DNA from: Larix sibirica
Lineage: Eukaryota > Streptophyta > Pinopsida > Pinales > Pinaceae
Length of the DNA stretch: 13,443 bases
Direction of reading: 5' to 3'
Assembly (NCBI GenBank): GCA_004151065.3
Contig: NWUY0300014824.1
Coordinates: forward strand, 87,953 to 101,395
Shown piece after piece: positions 1 through 8,783 of this stretch. The notes beneath the pieces were generated by a model. It was given only the letters and a program-made list of their open reading frames with translations. It did no database searches and was not told where the DNA came from. Position 1 is the stretch's first letter; every line of letters begins with the position of its first letter. A program made the translations under genes and the position numbers.

Positions 1-557
1 TTATATAGATCGTTCCCTTAGGTCACATCTGTTACAATGCATGTGGGGCAAAAAAAACCTAAGGTTGTTACCCAGAACTGGTGCAGTTACTCACCACCTT
101 GCCTGTCATCGTCAACAACTTGCTCCACTCGCTTCAGGCCACCTTGTTGAGCCACTCGTGGCTCGCATGCCCTTCTGACAACCACAATCATCATACAAAT
201 TGTTACAACTTCATTGTGGCCTATTGCCTTCCACCCCTTTAGCCTTGCTATCGCCTTCTACTCGTGGCTTAGCCTTTAACAATTTTTTGCCACTCTGACT
301 GATAGGTCACTTTACTCTATCTCCACTCTGCTCCTTACTGAACTGCCAGGAATCCTGGAGTCACTTACCCAAAACTGGTCGCTTTCAACAGCTTGAACTT
401 CCCTTATACTCTTTACCTAAATAGCTACTGCGCTGGCACTGCAGATCAACATAACTACGCAGTGCCTCAACTTCGCACTTCGGGCTGTACCATCAACAAA
501 ACTGTGCCATTCTCAGCTTCGTAGTCCGAACTGCACGACTACAAAAACTATAATTCT
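1..557. other. Unassigned segment flanking the broken integrase end
   Basis: No open reading frame of note and no recognisable retroelement domain was found on either strand. The segment is visibly richer in C and G than the AT-rich sequence to its right, and it starts where the integrase reading frame of the neighbouring element stops making sense. It contains two short perfect inverted repeats (435-442 with 459-466; 521-526 with 537-542) and a near-duplicate 15-mer of the form TTACCCARAACTGGT at about 68 and 366. It may be part of another, non-coding retroelement (LTR or leader), or simply sequence joined by a deletion. I cannot identify it. Confidence 0.5.
435..466. repeat. Perfect 8-bp inverted repeat (hairpin)
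   Basis: GGCACTGC at 435-442 is the exact reverse complement of GCAGTGCC at 459-466, with a 16-nt loop. A second small inverted repeat, GTAGTC/GACTAC at 521-526 and 537-542, lies close to the right edge of this segment. The function is unknown and either could be chance. Confidence 0.35.
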
Positions 558-1010
558 TCAAAAGTGTGCTAACTTGGGCCATGCCCAACATCTCTTGAAG
601 TAATATGTAGTAGTTAGCATCGATCGGTGTTGATTGTTGAATGATGGATGAATTCCCCGAATGAAGTCAATGCCCCATTGTTCAAAGGGTTTTTCAACTT
701 GGAGAAGCTTTAGAGGTAGTGCTAGTAGTTTTTTCTTTCTAGAAACGGTTTGGTAGGGGGTACAAGTTTTTACAAATTTATGTACAACAACAAACATAGT
801 AGGCCAATAGTATCCACACCTAAGAATTTTGTGAGTTGTTTCCTTGACATCAAAGTGTCCTCCAAAAATCGCTTGATGAATATCTTCCACTAGAAATTCA
901 AGTTCATTTTCTAAAAGGAAACTGAGCCATAGGCCTTCATGATCCCTCCAATGAATATCCTTGTCTATTGTGCAATATATTACTACTTTGAGATTCGGAG
1001 ATCTTCTTTG
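558..1010 (-). pseudogene. Integrase remnant (zinc-binding domain and start of catalytic core)
   Basis: A 110-residue open stretch (890-558) carries the integrase N-terminal HHCC module and the beginning of the DDE core. His12 and His20 lie in GGHFDVKETTHKI and Cys43 in CTPYQ, followed by the conserved WGIDFI with the first catalytic Asp at residue 75. Integrases of this group normally have C-x-x-C here; the second Cys (residue 46, codon 753-755) reads Tyr, consistent with TGC to TAC. The usual Asp of the TDYFT motif also reads Tyr. Weak upstream similarity to the usual RNase H-integrase spacer continues to about 1010. The second Asp and the Glu of the catalytic triad are missing because the frame ends at 558 and the flanking sequence is unrelated. 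It is a non-functional fragment of the gypsy pol polyprotein. Confidence 0.85.
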
Positions 1011-1199
1011 TGATTTGTCTAGACTCGGAGGGTTTGATCATGTGGCCAATAAGTGCACAATACCATGATACCAGTTGGATTTATAGTAGCATTCATGAAC
1101 ATATTTATTCACCTCTTTTTCCCATCTCTCTTCTTGGTCTGCACATACCATGTTCACCCCAACTACTTGTGGATTTTCGTATGCGATCAACTTAGCCAA

Positions 1200-1545
1200 T
1201 CCCTATCCATCTACCAAATTCGCAGTTGTCATAACCAAATCAAACTCTTGAATTTTGGTGATCCATTTACGCCATCACCCATCTGCTTGAGGTTCACATA
1301 AAATGTACTTAACATCAACATGTGGTATAGATGCAATTATTTGTGATTGTAGGACATACTCCCTGAAATATTTAAGGGTTTTGACTAATGCATACACTTG
1401 CTTCTACATCATTTTGTATCTGAGTTCACCATCCATAAGGCCTTTACTAAAGAATCTGATTAGCTGCTCAAACTGACCATCATTCTTTTGTAATAGGACT
1501 ATAGCTATAGTGTGGTTTGAAGCAAATCAGAAAATCAGGGAATCT
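1200..1545 (-). pseudogene. Canonical gypsy RNase H, degenerate (connection-like)
   Basis: Minus-strand translation gives the expected run of gypsy RNase H motifs: SNHTIAIVLLQKN, then FFSKGLMDGELRY, KQVYALVKTLKYFREYV, and the trailing KIQEFDL and GLAK. In gypsy enzymes the first motif normally carries the catalytic Asp (as in SD-x-T). Here it reads Asn, and no third catalytic Asp is visible in the IIASIPHVDVKYIL stretch. In-frame stops lie at 1404-1406, 1275-1277 and 1203-1205. Loss of catalytic residues from the original RNase H is the known pattern in Tat elements that carry a second RNase H. In a copy this old it cannot be separated from ordinary decay. Confidence 0.75.
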
Positions 1546-1549
1546 TTTT

Positions 1550-2540
1550 CATAATTTTGGCTAATCAATCTTGTGGCTTATCCAAGTTCCCTTATAATGG
1601 AAGCAAAATTTTCTCTCAATCCATTCTCCCATATAAACTATGAATCATTTTTTAGCATTTGAGTCATATCTTTAGTTACTTTAGAAAATTTTGGAAAAAA
1701 TCGTCTCAGGAAATTTATTTTTCCAAAGAATGATTACATGTCTTTTTTGTGTCTAGGAAGGGCAATAGTAATAATTGCTTCCACTATGTCAAGATCAATA
1801 TTTACTCCTCATGATGACACCATGTGACCTAGCAAATTACCTTCTTCCATCCCCAAAAATGATTTATTTAGGTTAAGGGATATGCCAAATTAGCTGCATC
1901 TTTCAAAGACTTTTCTTAGATGTTGGATATGATCTATAACTTTCTTTGAGTATACTATTAAGTCATCCAAGTAAATCACAATGACCCTGTGTTTTATATA
2001 TGCAAAGGAGAAATCCACGTTCCTATGAAATGTAGCTCCTTCATTGATTAATCCAAAAGACATTCGTTGATAGGCAGAGGTCCCCATAGGATGGTGAATG
2101 TTGTCTTCAATACATAATCAGGATCCATTCTCACTTGATTGTAGCCTGAAAACCCATCCAACATATACATTTTTTATGAACCTACCACTTTCTGTAACAT
2201 CTAGTCTATCTTAGGCAAAGGATAATTATGTTTCAAAGAAGCTCTATTTAGATTTTTTAAATCTACATGAATCCTTATCTATCCATTCTTTTTTCTTACT
2301 GGCACCAAGTTTGCTACCCATTCTGAATATCGCATTGGTATGATGATCTTGGCTTGGAGTATTTTCTTACATCCTTTTCAATTAGGGGAGGAAACATAGG
2401 GTTACTTAGTGTTTCTTTTTCCTAAAAGGCTTATCATCATCTCTCAATAAAATTTGCTATTGAAAAATGTCATGGTTATAAGTCTTGAGATATTCATACT
2501 CCCATGCAAACACAACCTCAAATTGCTTGAATAGATATGT
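1550..2540 (-). pseudogene. Reverse transcriptase, broken by stops and frameshifts
   Basis: The sequence reads the standard gypsy reverse transcriptase on the minus strand. The pre-domain FKQFEVVFAW is near 2535-2500, RYSEWVANLVPVRKKNG near 2330-2285, the palm motif LDGFSGYNQVRMDP near 2165-2115, the SFGLINEGATF motif just below 2060, and the catalytic YLDD at 1962-1973. Thumb-like motifs such as SFFGKINFLRRFFPKFSK follow at about 1745-1685. In-frame stops occur at 2279-2281, 2201-2203 and 2174-2176, and a single-base loss near 2085 shifts the frame just upstream of the open stretch 2087-1890. Another shift lies near 2365. YLDD rather than YMDD is common in plant gypsy elements. The polyprotein continues into RNase H at about 1545. 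Confidence 0.9.
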
Positions 2541-2945
2541 ATATTTATCCTTTTCTTTGCTTGATAGACCCTTGGATAGTTTAATGATTTCAGGATGTGC
2601 TTCATCTCTAAAATACATACTCGTCTACCTCAACTGTATCTGGTTCGATAGTTGGTTTGGTTGGCACATCATCAGAACCAAACAATATTTCAAAAAGAAC
2701 CAATCCTTTTGGTATGTAATTTGTCCTGAGTTGCATTACCCTTTGTACTCCTATCATTTCTGATGAATCTCCATGCTCACATTCTTCACATTTTTTTTCC
2801 CTTTGAATCAATATGCATTTCTATGTATTCCTCAATTATATTTAATAATTTCCTAATCTTCTCATGATCTTGGGATACTTGCCATTGCTTGATGTTTTCA
2901 AGAATTGCAACCCCATACATTTCTTTGAAAACATAGAAAAAATGA
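2541..2945 (-). pseudogene. Pol linker between the extra RNase H and reverse transcriptase
   Basis: Two overlapping open stretches (2986-2786 and 2811-2608) cover this part. The first ends in HIDSKGKKM and the second starts in another frame next to a T-run near 2790-2798, so the break is a homopolymer frameshift. The second contains NYIPKGLVLFEILF followed by DDVPTKP, a linker that typically precedes reverse transcriptase in polyproteins of this group as I recall them. It then passes, after a further break near 2608, into KLSKGLSSKEKDKYTYL just before the FAW motif. No catalytic function is expected of it. Confidence 0.6.
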
Positions 2946-3365
2946 TTGATGTCAATAGGCACAAAATCCACTACTAATTTAGCCAAATTATCTTCCTATT
3001 GGTCACTTCTCTCAATATAGCTGTGATATTTATAGCTTCAAAGAATTATCAAACAAGTCTCGGACTTCATGCTTGTATTTTCTCATCCTACGATGTTTTG
3101 ATTAGCACCTTCCTCTTACTTGATTCATTATTAAATCTGAATCTCCAAATATTTTCAGCTGAGTGACACCCATCTTTCTTATTGTTTCTATCCCCTGTAT
3201 TATTGCTTTGAGTATTCTTCTACATTGTTGATGCAGTGAAAACAAAGCTTGAAAGAACAAGGGAATTATTTACCAAATTGATACTTGAAAAACACACCAA
3301 CTCCATTCCCATTTTTATTACATTCCTCATTAAAGAACAATTCCCATATCCCAGAGGTATCTAAA
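2946..3365 (-). pseudogene. Additional RNase H domain (archaeal/plant-type), upstream of RT
   Basis: Between protease and reverse transcriptase the minus strand shows, in order and across three frames, an RNase H fold signature: WELFFNEECNKNGNGVGVFF (about 3350-3290), NNVEEY (3228-3211), KMGVTQLKIFGDSDLIMNQV (about 3175-3120), and EDNLAKLVVDF ending the domain (about 2990-2955). These match the four blocks of the second RNase H of Tat elements: Asp block, Glu block, GDS block and A-D-x-L-A block. The Glu (EEY), Asp (GDS) and final Asp are present, but the first Asp (normally FFDG) reads Asn. Several stops and frameshifts separate the blocks. Normally this domain removes RNA from the RNA:DNA hybrid during reverse transcription. 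Confidence 0.72.
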
Positions 3366-3397
3366 GGAAGTCCTTTTGCAGCCATCAAAAGGTCTAT

Positions 3398-4393
3398 TTA
3401 GTTTTGGGAAGGAGTTTGGTGACTGAGGAGGAAGGTTCCTAACTCATCAGAAGTATAGGAAGAAAAGTTAGTGGGATTTTTTGGATCACTGATGACATAG
3501 GTCATTTTGGATTCTCTATATAGTTGGCGAGTCCGCCCCCCAAATATTGGCATGGTAGCATAAGATAGATAAAATTGAATACTCCCCCCAATGCAGGCTC
3601 CCAAGTGTCTGGATAACATAATATCATGTGAAGGTGGAACGTCAGCTATGACTACATCTATCATAACATTTTTTTAAGGAATTTGCACCAGTCCAACCAC
3701 TAAATCTTTGATCATACCTAAGCATTGAACTCCATTGGAATAAAATGAGAAAAGGTATTTATATGGCCTTTTGATATCTAGGCCAAGCTTTTCCTTGATT
3801 GTTATAGGCGTTAAGGATTGAAGTGCACCAGAATCATATAGACAGTTATGTAGATGAAAGTTTTGGAATTCTGATGTGATGTAGAAGGGAGGTGTAATAC
3901 AATCTACTTCATCAAGCATATTCCCAAGGATTATTTTGGGGGAATCATTTTGCAGGTTAATTTTATCAACTTGCAGGGGAGGTTCATCACTCAAACCCAT
4001 TACATTAGAGGAAGAGGTGGCTTGCTTATCTATGGGAGGAGTATTTTTAAGTCCTATGGGCGTATTTGGGTTTTTAAGGCCTAGATAAGATGATACTTCT
4101 TTTTTATGATCAGATATCATCAAGACTTCAGATAAAGGGATTGGTATTTTAAGTTTACCCGATTCATTCTTAATATCAAAAGTAGATGCAACAAGAAGAC
4201 CTATATTTGGTACCTTGGAAACTGGAGGTTTCTTTATTGGCATTTGCAATAGGCTCGGTTGTGCTTTATTGACTGCTAAGCCTTTGATATCTTGATTGAT
4301 TTGAATGACAGGTTTCCTGACATCTGCAACCTTCAGGAGCATATCTCTTTTTGTTTTTTTTTGTAGCCTTACCATTATCTCTTCGATTCTCAT
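3398..4393 (-). pseudogene. Retropepsin (aspartic protease) region
   Basis: The open stretch 4393-3674 (239 residues) ends with a retropepsin: FHLHNCLYDSGALQSL holds the catalytic D-S-G at residues 187-189 (Asp codon 3833-3835), followed by IKEKLGLDI and CLGMIKDLVVGLVQIP. The TAA stop at 3674-3676 interrupts the frame. The same frame resumes directly at 3664-3398 with DVVIADVPPSHDIMLSR and SYATMPIFGG, which is the usual continuation in this family, so a single point mutation split one polyprotein. The first 180 residues are a low-complexity, proline- and lysine-rich gag-protease spacer. The upstream gag frame and this frame differ by one base, with a long A-run (minus strand, about 4345-4365) as the likely slip point. 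Normally the enzyme cleaves the Gag-Pol polyprotein. Confidence 0.82.
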
Positions 4394-5800
4394 TATAAGT
4401 CATGGAGGGTTCATCTTCAATAAAATTTTGAGCATTAGGTTGATTCTGTAGGTCATAATCCCTCCATGCTTATGCCATAATATTATGAGTGAACATTTGT
4501 AATTGGGAAAGAGATAGATGTAACGTTATTTCTTCTTGAGGAATAACTTCTTCTTCGAGGATATATTCCTCATCTCCTACCATACACATACCTTCAGATC
4601 CCATCAAGTATTCTTCACCTCCCACCTCATTTGACTAGAAAAGAATATTAAGGCTTGAGGAAGGATCTGATAGATCTAACTACTTGGGGTTGCAGTACTC
4701 TTGGTATCCTTCATTGATCATAGGAGAAACATTATGAGGTGTTCTGGGACACTCTTGAGCATTGGGATTTTCCCACCTTATCTCTTGTTGTGAGGCCATC
4801 AAAGGGGCTCTTCTAAATTGTAGTTGGCTATGCATATGATGATTCTGATTTTGGAGGGGGTGTCTTGCAAAGGGATTGGTTACTTGACCTTGCTTGAATT
4901 TAGGGTGGTCATTAGCTATATTATTTCAGATTTTTGTTACCTCTTCTAGGATAAGCACTTCTTGGTTTGCAGAGGCTTCCAATTCCTCTTCTCTCTTCCT
5001 CTCAGGGTATCTCCTATCATCAAGATCTATTGTTCTAGTATTTAAATGTACCACAGTAGATTTCATATTTTATTCAAGATATTTAGCATCAGAAAACAAT
5101 ATCTCTAGGTCAACAAATTTTATTTCTCTCAAGTGGAGGGAACACTCCAATTCAAAAGCAACAGAGTACGTGAGCATGGTGGATACATCTGAGGGCTTAA
5201 AAATATCTAGTATGCGATGGTATAACTTAAAAAACTAAGTGGTGAACTTTGTAACAATTTCACTATTATTTATCTTCAAGTCATTAAACATAGTTAGAAT
5301 ATTCCTATTATCCTCCTTCACCACGCATTTATTTGTTAATTTCTCAAAAAAATGCATCCAATGGGATATGGAATTGTTAGGAATATTTATGAACCATTTT
5401 CTAGTTTCTCCCTCCAAATAATGTGCAAATATTCAGGAAAAAACATCATCATTTTTAACTACAAAGTTACCAATGCAATCTTGAAAGGAATACAAGTGGT
5501 ATTTTGTCAAAATATCATTCTCTCCATTGAACCTAAGAAGGATATTGAGATATCCTTCTCAGATATCCCTTAGTTAGTTTGTGGGAGGCATACTCAATGG
5601 TTTAAATTGTGGGTTAGGAGGGTTAGGAGATACCATATTAGGGTTTTGAGATGGCATATGGTTCTGATCCCGAAAAAACATAATTGGAGCAGCAGTAAGC
5701 TAGATAAGGGCCTGGGGACATGGATTATGAAACATGTAGGAAGAATGACTAGCTTTTGTGAACAAGGAGGACCCTTGTGAAAATGCTTTCTCTATGAACT
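4394..5800 (-). pseudogene. Gag capsid region with retrotransposon gag domain
   Basis: One minus-strand frame can be followed from about 5800 to 4360 with about ten stops and little sign of indels. It starts with a proline/asparagine-rich stretch (NPNMVSPNPPNPQFKPLSMP, about 5625-5570). The capsid-type gag core follows: ILLRFNGENDIL, then LEGETRKWFINIPNNSISHW at about 5417-5360, and after a stop at 5235-5237 FKLYHRILDIFKPSD and HLREIKFVDLEILFSDA to about 5085. The LEGxxRxWF motif is the hallmark of the plant retrotransposon gag domain. The tail (4920-4400) is Gln/Glu-rich and shows no CCHC zinc knuckle that I can find. Gag normally forms the virus-like particle that packages element RNA. Confidence 0.8.
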
Positions 5801-5869
5801 GGTAGTATGAATATGAAATTTTAAATGACCTCCCCCAACGACTGAAGGGGATGAGTATTGGAATTCACA

Positions 5870-6178
5870 CTATGGTAGAGATTTAACTTTTTGATATTTA
5901 TATGAACTTGAAAGAGTTTCAATACCTTTGATAACAAATGGGGGGGTTCCGGGAAGGTTTGTATACCCTTGTATAACTTGGGGGGATGTTTCTCTTCTTT
6001 TCTCCATAAGTTGACTAGGATTTGCTACAGCAGAAAATAGTTTCTCCTTATCTTTTAATCTAGTTATTAGGAGTCTTGGTTCTAGATTCGTTACAAACAT
6101 ACATGCCTCCCTAGTGAAGTATATTTGAAAGGTACAGTCACCATTCAAAGACTGCATTCCAGGCTTCCTCTTGTACAT
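5870..6178 (-). pseudogene. Candidate N-terminal part of gag
   Basis: This 102-residue open stretch begins with an ATG at 6178 and lies just upstream of the recognisable gag frame, separated from it by a stop at 5870-5872 and at least one frame change. The sequence is not recognised as a domain; it is mixed basic/hydrophobic, with TSPQVIQGYTNLPGTPPFVI as its most distinctive part. Its position between leader and capsid domain makes it the probable beginning of Gag, but translation could have begun elsewhere. Confidence 0.4.
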
Positions 6179-6179
6179 A

Positions 6180-7020
6180 AGGATTTATGATCTCAAGCTT
6201 TGAGAACACAATATACTTTAGGAAAAGTAATTATAACCTTGAAAATATACAATAAAAATACTTCTTGATTATTAGGTAAATAAATGTTTCTTTCTTGGAT
6301 CCCTTTCTTCTTTAACCTAGAAAGGGTACTGGTCGTTATTCTTTAAGATGAATATATCATTCCTTGGAAACTATGCCAGTTTGAACTAGTGTCCGGCCTT
6401 AGGTTGTAACTTGACTACATTAGGTTTTTAATTCATTCTCCACACCAACTATAACTTCGAATAACATAAACATGGGCTCAGTCAAAAGACAAATGCCAAG
6501 GAGAGTTATGCAGGTTCCACCATTCCTGCACCACTTTAGGTCAGTAATCCAGTCCTGTGACCAAGAGAGGGAACCCTTGAAAAGGAAGGTATGAATCCTA
6601 GACTATCACCCTAGGTAACTAGAAGATATACTTTGCAAAACTTGACTATATTTAAGGTTTAAATATTAGGTGCATAGGGTAGATATTAGTTGTGAAAATC
6701 ACTGTGAGTGTTAGATTTAAGGGGAGGCACAAATATCCCTCAAAAAAGAAAAACTTAAATAAAGAATATGCGGGGTGCCTTAATCATAACTGAATTCTAT
6801 GAAGGAAGAAATAACATCATTAAATACATTGAACAGTAAAACATTGACAACCTCCCATTAATATGTGTTTAAGAAACTACAGAAAATCATATAGGGTGAG
6901 TAAAGTTCAGATCGATATGATTCAAGTCCATAGATAAAGAAATTTCATACTATTTCAAAAGAATATTCAACATCATATAAGACACTTTTAATTCAAACAC
7001 CAATGGAAAAAATGCCTCGG
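6180..7020 (-). other. Non-coding leader of the retrotransposon
   Basis: About 840 bp lie between the PBS-like site and the first gag-like frame. I see no open frame of useful length and no domain here on either strand, and no clear promoter or structured RNA. A long untranslated leader (with packaging and dimerisation signals) is usual at this place in gypsy elements. Confidence 0.5.
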
Positions 7021-7039
7021 TCCTGGCTCTAAATGCCCA
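7021..7039 (-). promoter_or_regulatory. Primer-binding-site-like sequence (initiator tRNA-Met type)
   Basis: On the minus strand the site reads TGGGCATTTAGAGCCAGGA. The plant tRNA-iMet PBS core is TGGTATCAGAGC; TGG, AT and AGAGC are retained with one extra base. It sits where a PBS should be, directly between LTR-like sequence (above 7040) and the gag leader. Several mismatches mean this is a decayed site or a variant primer. Confidence 0.5.
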
Positions 7040-7330
7040 ACATTTTTATTTCATAAGTACAATAGTGTATACAACAGGGGGGATTCATTCATCTCTTCCC
7101 TAGTCCCATTGTCTTTTTTCTCAACAATAGAATTTCTCTGACCCTATATTATAATTCAAGAGGCAAAAAGAAAAGAAGGGGCTAATGTTGTAGATCCCAA
7201 CAATGTTTTTAGCTTTTAAACTTATGAGAAATGAATGAACCTCCTTTTGAACTTCTTCTTGCTAACTTTAAATATGCTCTTTCTTCTCGGTGTTGATGAT
7301 ACCCTTCAAAATATTACACTAGATTTGTTT
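7040..7330 (-). other. Candidate U5 end of LTR A, not shared with copy B
   Basis: This 290-bp stretch lies between the PBS-like site and the point near 7330 where homology to copy B begins. It has no open frame and no visible homology to 10366-10528, the equivalent part of copy B. On the minus strand it ends in AAATAAAAATGT immediately before the PBS-like sequence, with no clean CA terminus. It could be the R/U5 end of an LTR or the end of an unrelated short LTR. Confidence 0.35.
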
Positions 7331-7547
7331 TACCTTTTTTGAATCTACTATTTGTTGAGGTGGCATAACTGATTTGATTCTATGAACATCTTCACTAATG
7401 AATATATGGGGCTTTTTGACTTTATTAATTTGCTCATTCCTTTATCCTCTCACAATTCTAGACTGTTTACAAAACAAAATTTCCAACCAGACTCAACCAT
7501 GAAAGGTTTGATTTTCCATTAATTCAACTCTATGGTAGGGCTTATCT

Positions 7548-7847
7548 CTACATGTTTTCTATTGTTGGGCCTTTAGAATTAAGCAAGCACAACTTTGGTA
7601 CTGAGCAACATTGGTGTACCACTTTTAGTACTGGAAAACATTGAACCACCAATTTTTCTTGAGTAATTCCAAGGAAAATGACTAGATAATGCACCACAAA
7701 AGAACAGTTGAAAGCAAAACCACCTCGCCTTATTCTATTATGGTAGGAAACAAACATGAAAAATGAGGCTTTGTCTTCAAAATATTCATCCTTGAGGACT
7801 CCATTGTAGGTGGAATATTTCGTTATGTGAGTTTGGTAAGAGGACAA
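7548..7847 (-). other. 99-codon open stretch in copy A, paralogue of 11045-10755
   Basis: Not recognised as any protein family. It includes LKDEYFEDKASFFMFVSYH and LVIFLGITQEKLVV, shared with its partner in copy B. About 24 of 95 aligned residues differ, which is about what 10-11% random nucleotide divergence gives, so there is no sign that the protein was under selection since the copies separated. It is probably a chance open frame in the R/U5 part of a long LTR. A relic of captured or element-encoded sequence cannot be excluded. Confidence 0.3.
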
Positions 7848-8060
7848 ATCATTTGAGAAAATATTCCAAGAAGCAATGGCATCGACAAACTAGGACAAGC
7901 TAAGAGCTTAGATATTGACAATTCTAGCCGTTATATCTCGGCTTGCAATTGATCTTCCTCTCAAACTCCCATAAATTACTGCGATGGTTAAAGGGGGATT
8001 GAGAGGGTGATATGTGGAGGTGACAATAGGGGATACTATTGTTGAACTAACATTGGGATT

Positions 8061-8136
8061 CGTCAAAATGTTCATTCAATGTGATCCTTGCAATTCCTAG
8101 TGAGTGCGAGACGTCAAAATATTCATTCAACATGAG
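8061..8136. repeat. 51-bp direct doublet in copy A
   Basis: CGTCAAAATGTTCATTCAA at 8061 recurs as CGTCAAAATATTCATTCAA at 8112, a 51-bp period. The same doublet occurs in copy B (11259 and 11310), so it predates the duplication. On the minus strand it lies just downstream of the TATA-like site. Confidence 0.65.
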
Positions 8137-8163
8137 CAAGGACTTGGAACAATCAATGGAGTT

Positions 8164-8170
8164 CTTTATA
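8164..8170 (-). promoter_or_regulatory. TATA-like site conserved between copies (copy A)
   Basis: Minus strand CCATATAAAG (TATAAAG at 8170-8164) is followed by CTCCATTGATTGTTCCAAG, almost unchanged in copy B. If copy A is an LTR this is a reasonable RNA polymerase II promoter with transcription starting some 30 bp downstream. AT-rich DNA yields such sites by chance, so the conserved position is the main support. Confidence 0.35.
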
Positions 8171-8783
8171 TGGAAATGATTAAAGCAAACCTTTTAATGT
8201 ATATAACATCATACAATAGTAATGGAAACATCACGAGGCTAGTAGGAGTATCTGCAAGTCAATAACATGATGGGAAATAGGGCGACATCTAGTAGGAGAA
8301 GTAGAGTATGAAGTATGGGTGGAAAAGTATGGTATGCATCCATATTAGACATGGAAGGTAGGTACGGTGGTGTTCCACATGGATTAGATTAGATATGTAA
8401 TGATGAGTAAGATATTTGGAAATTGGGTAAGGATCTTTAATGATGGAATAATTGGAATTTTTAGAATCAGAGTGTAATGAGGTTGGGAATCATACATGTA
8501 AAACATGGAGAAAGATGAACCGAAGGTCATGTCAATGAGACAACAAGGTTGCAAGGATTGGTGTGATATTGAACTAGTATATCTTCCAAATATTGAAACA
8601 ATCGATATCCTAGAGCGGCTATGACTTCGCATGAGTAATCAACATTCTGGATACTAAAACAATTATGTTGTTGTATTGTGGATCTACTGAAAACTGATCT
8701 AAAATATGTATCCATCCTTTATCATGATGTGCATTGTTGACTGACCATGAACCAAAAACATTTCATCAAGTTGTATTCTCTTG

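Larger units (their letters stand above)
558..7040 (-). mobile_element. Decayed internal region of a Tat-like Ty3/gypsy retrotransposon
   Basis: Read on the minus strand, the order is PBS-like site, leader, gag, retropepsin, extra RNase H, linker, reverse transcriptase, RNase H, integrase. Reverse transcriptase before integrase is diagnostic of Ty3/gypsy rather than copia. The additional RNase H and the spacing between domains point to the Tat-like branch of plant gypsy elements; this is inference from motifs, not from a tree. All domains carry stops or frameshifts, so the element is dead. Its 5' side is joined to the LTR-like copy A (above 7040). Its 3' side is cut off within integrase near 558-590, so the integrase core, the end of pol, the PPT and the 3' LTR are absent from this side of the window. 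Confidence 0.85.

Noticed and set aside
16-64. Inverted repeat CCTTAGGT/ACCTAAGG as a possible element terminus
   Set aside because: Its core CCTTAGG is itself palindromic, so the pairing is just the same 7-mer occurring twice. No target duplication or other terminal signal.
1010-1301. Plus-strand open frames over the RNase H-integrase spacer
   Set aside because: Shadows of the minus-strand pol gene.
4894-5238. Plus-strand open frame of 114 codons
   Set aside because: Antisense to the gag capsid frame, which has clear motifs. No recognisable protein on the plus strand.
558-6178. Considered an endogenous pararetrovirus or host gene
   Set aside because: The order protease, RT, RNase H, integrase with an integrase zinc finger fits Ty3/gypsy retrotransposons. 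Pararetroviruses lack integrase, and no movement or envelope-type protein was seen.
8384-8715. Two overlapping minus-strand open frames in copy A
   Set aside because: No recognisable domain, not noted as open in copy B, and the length is unremarkable for AT-rich non-coding DNA.
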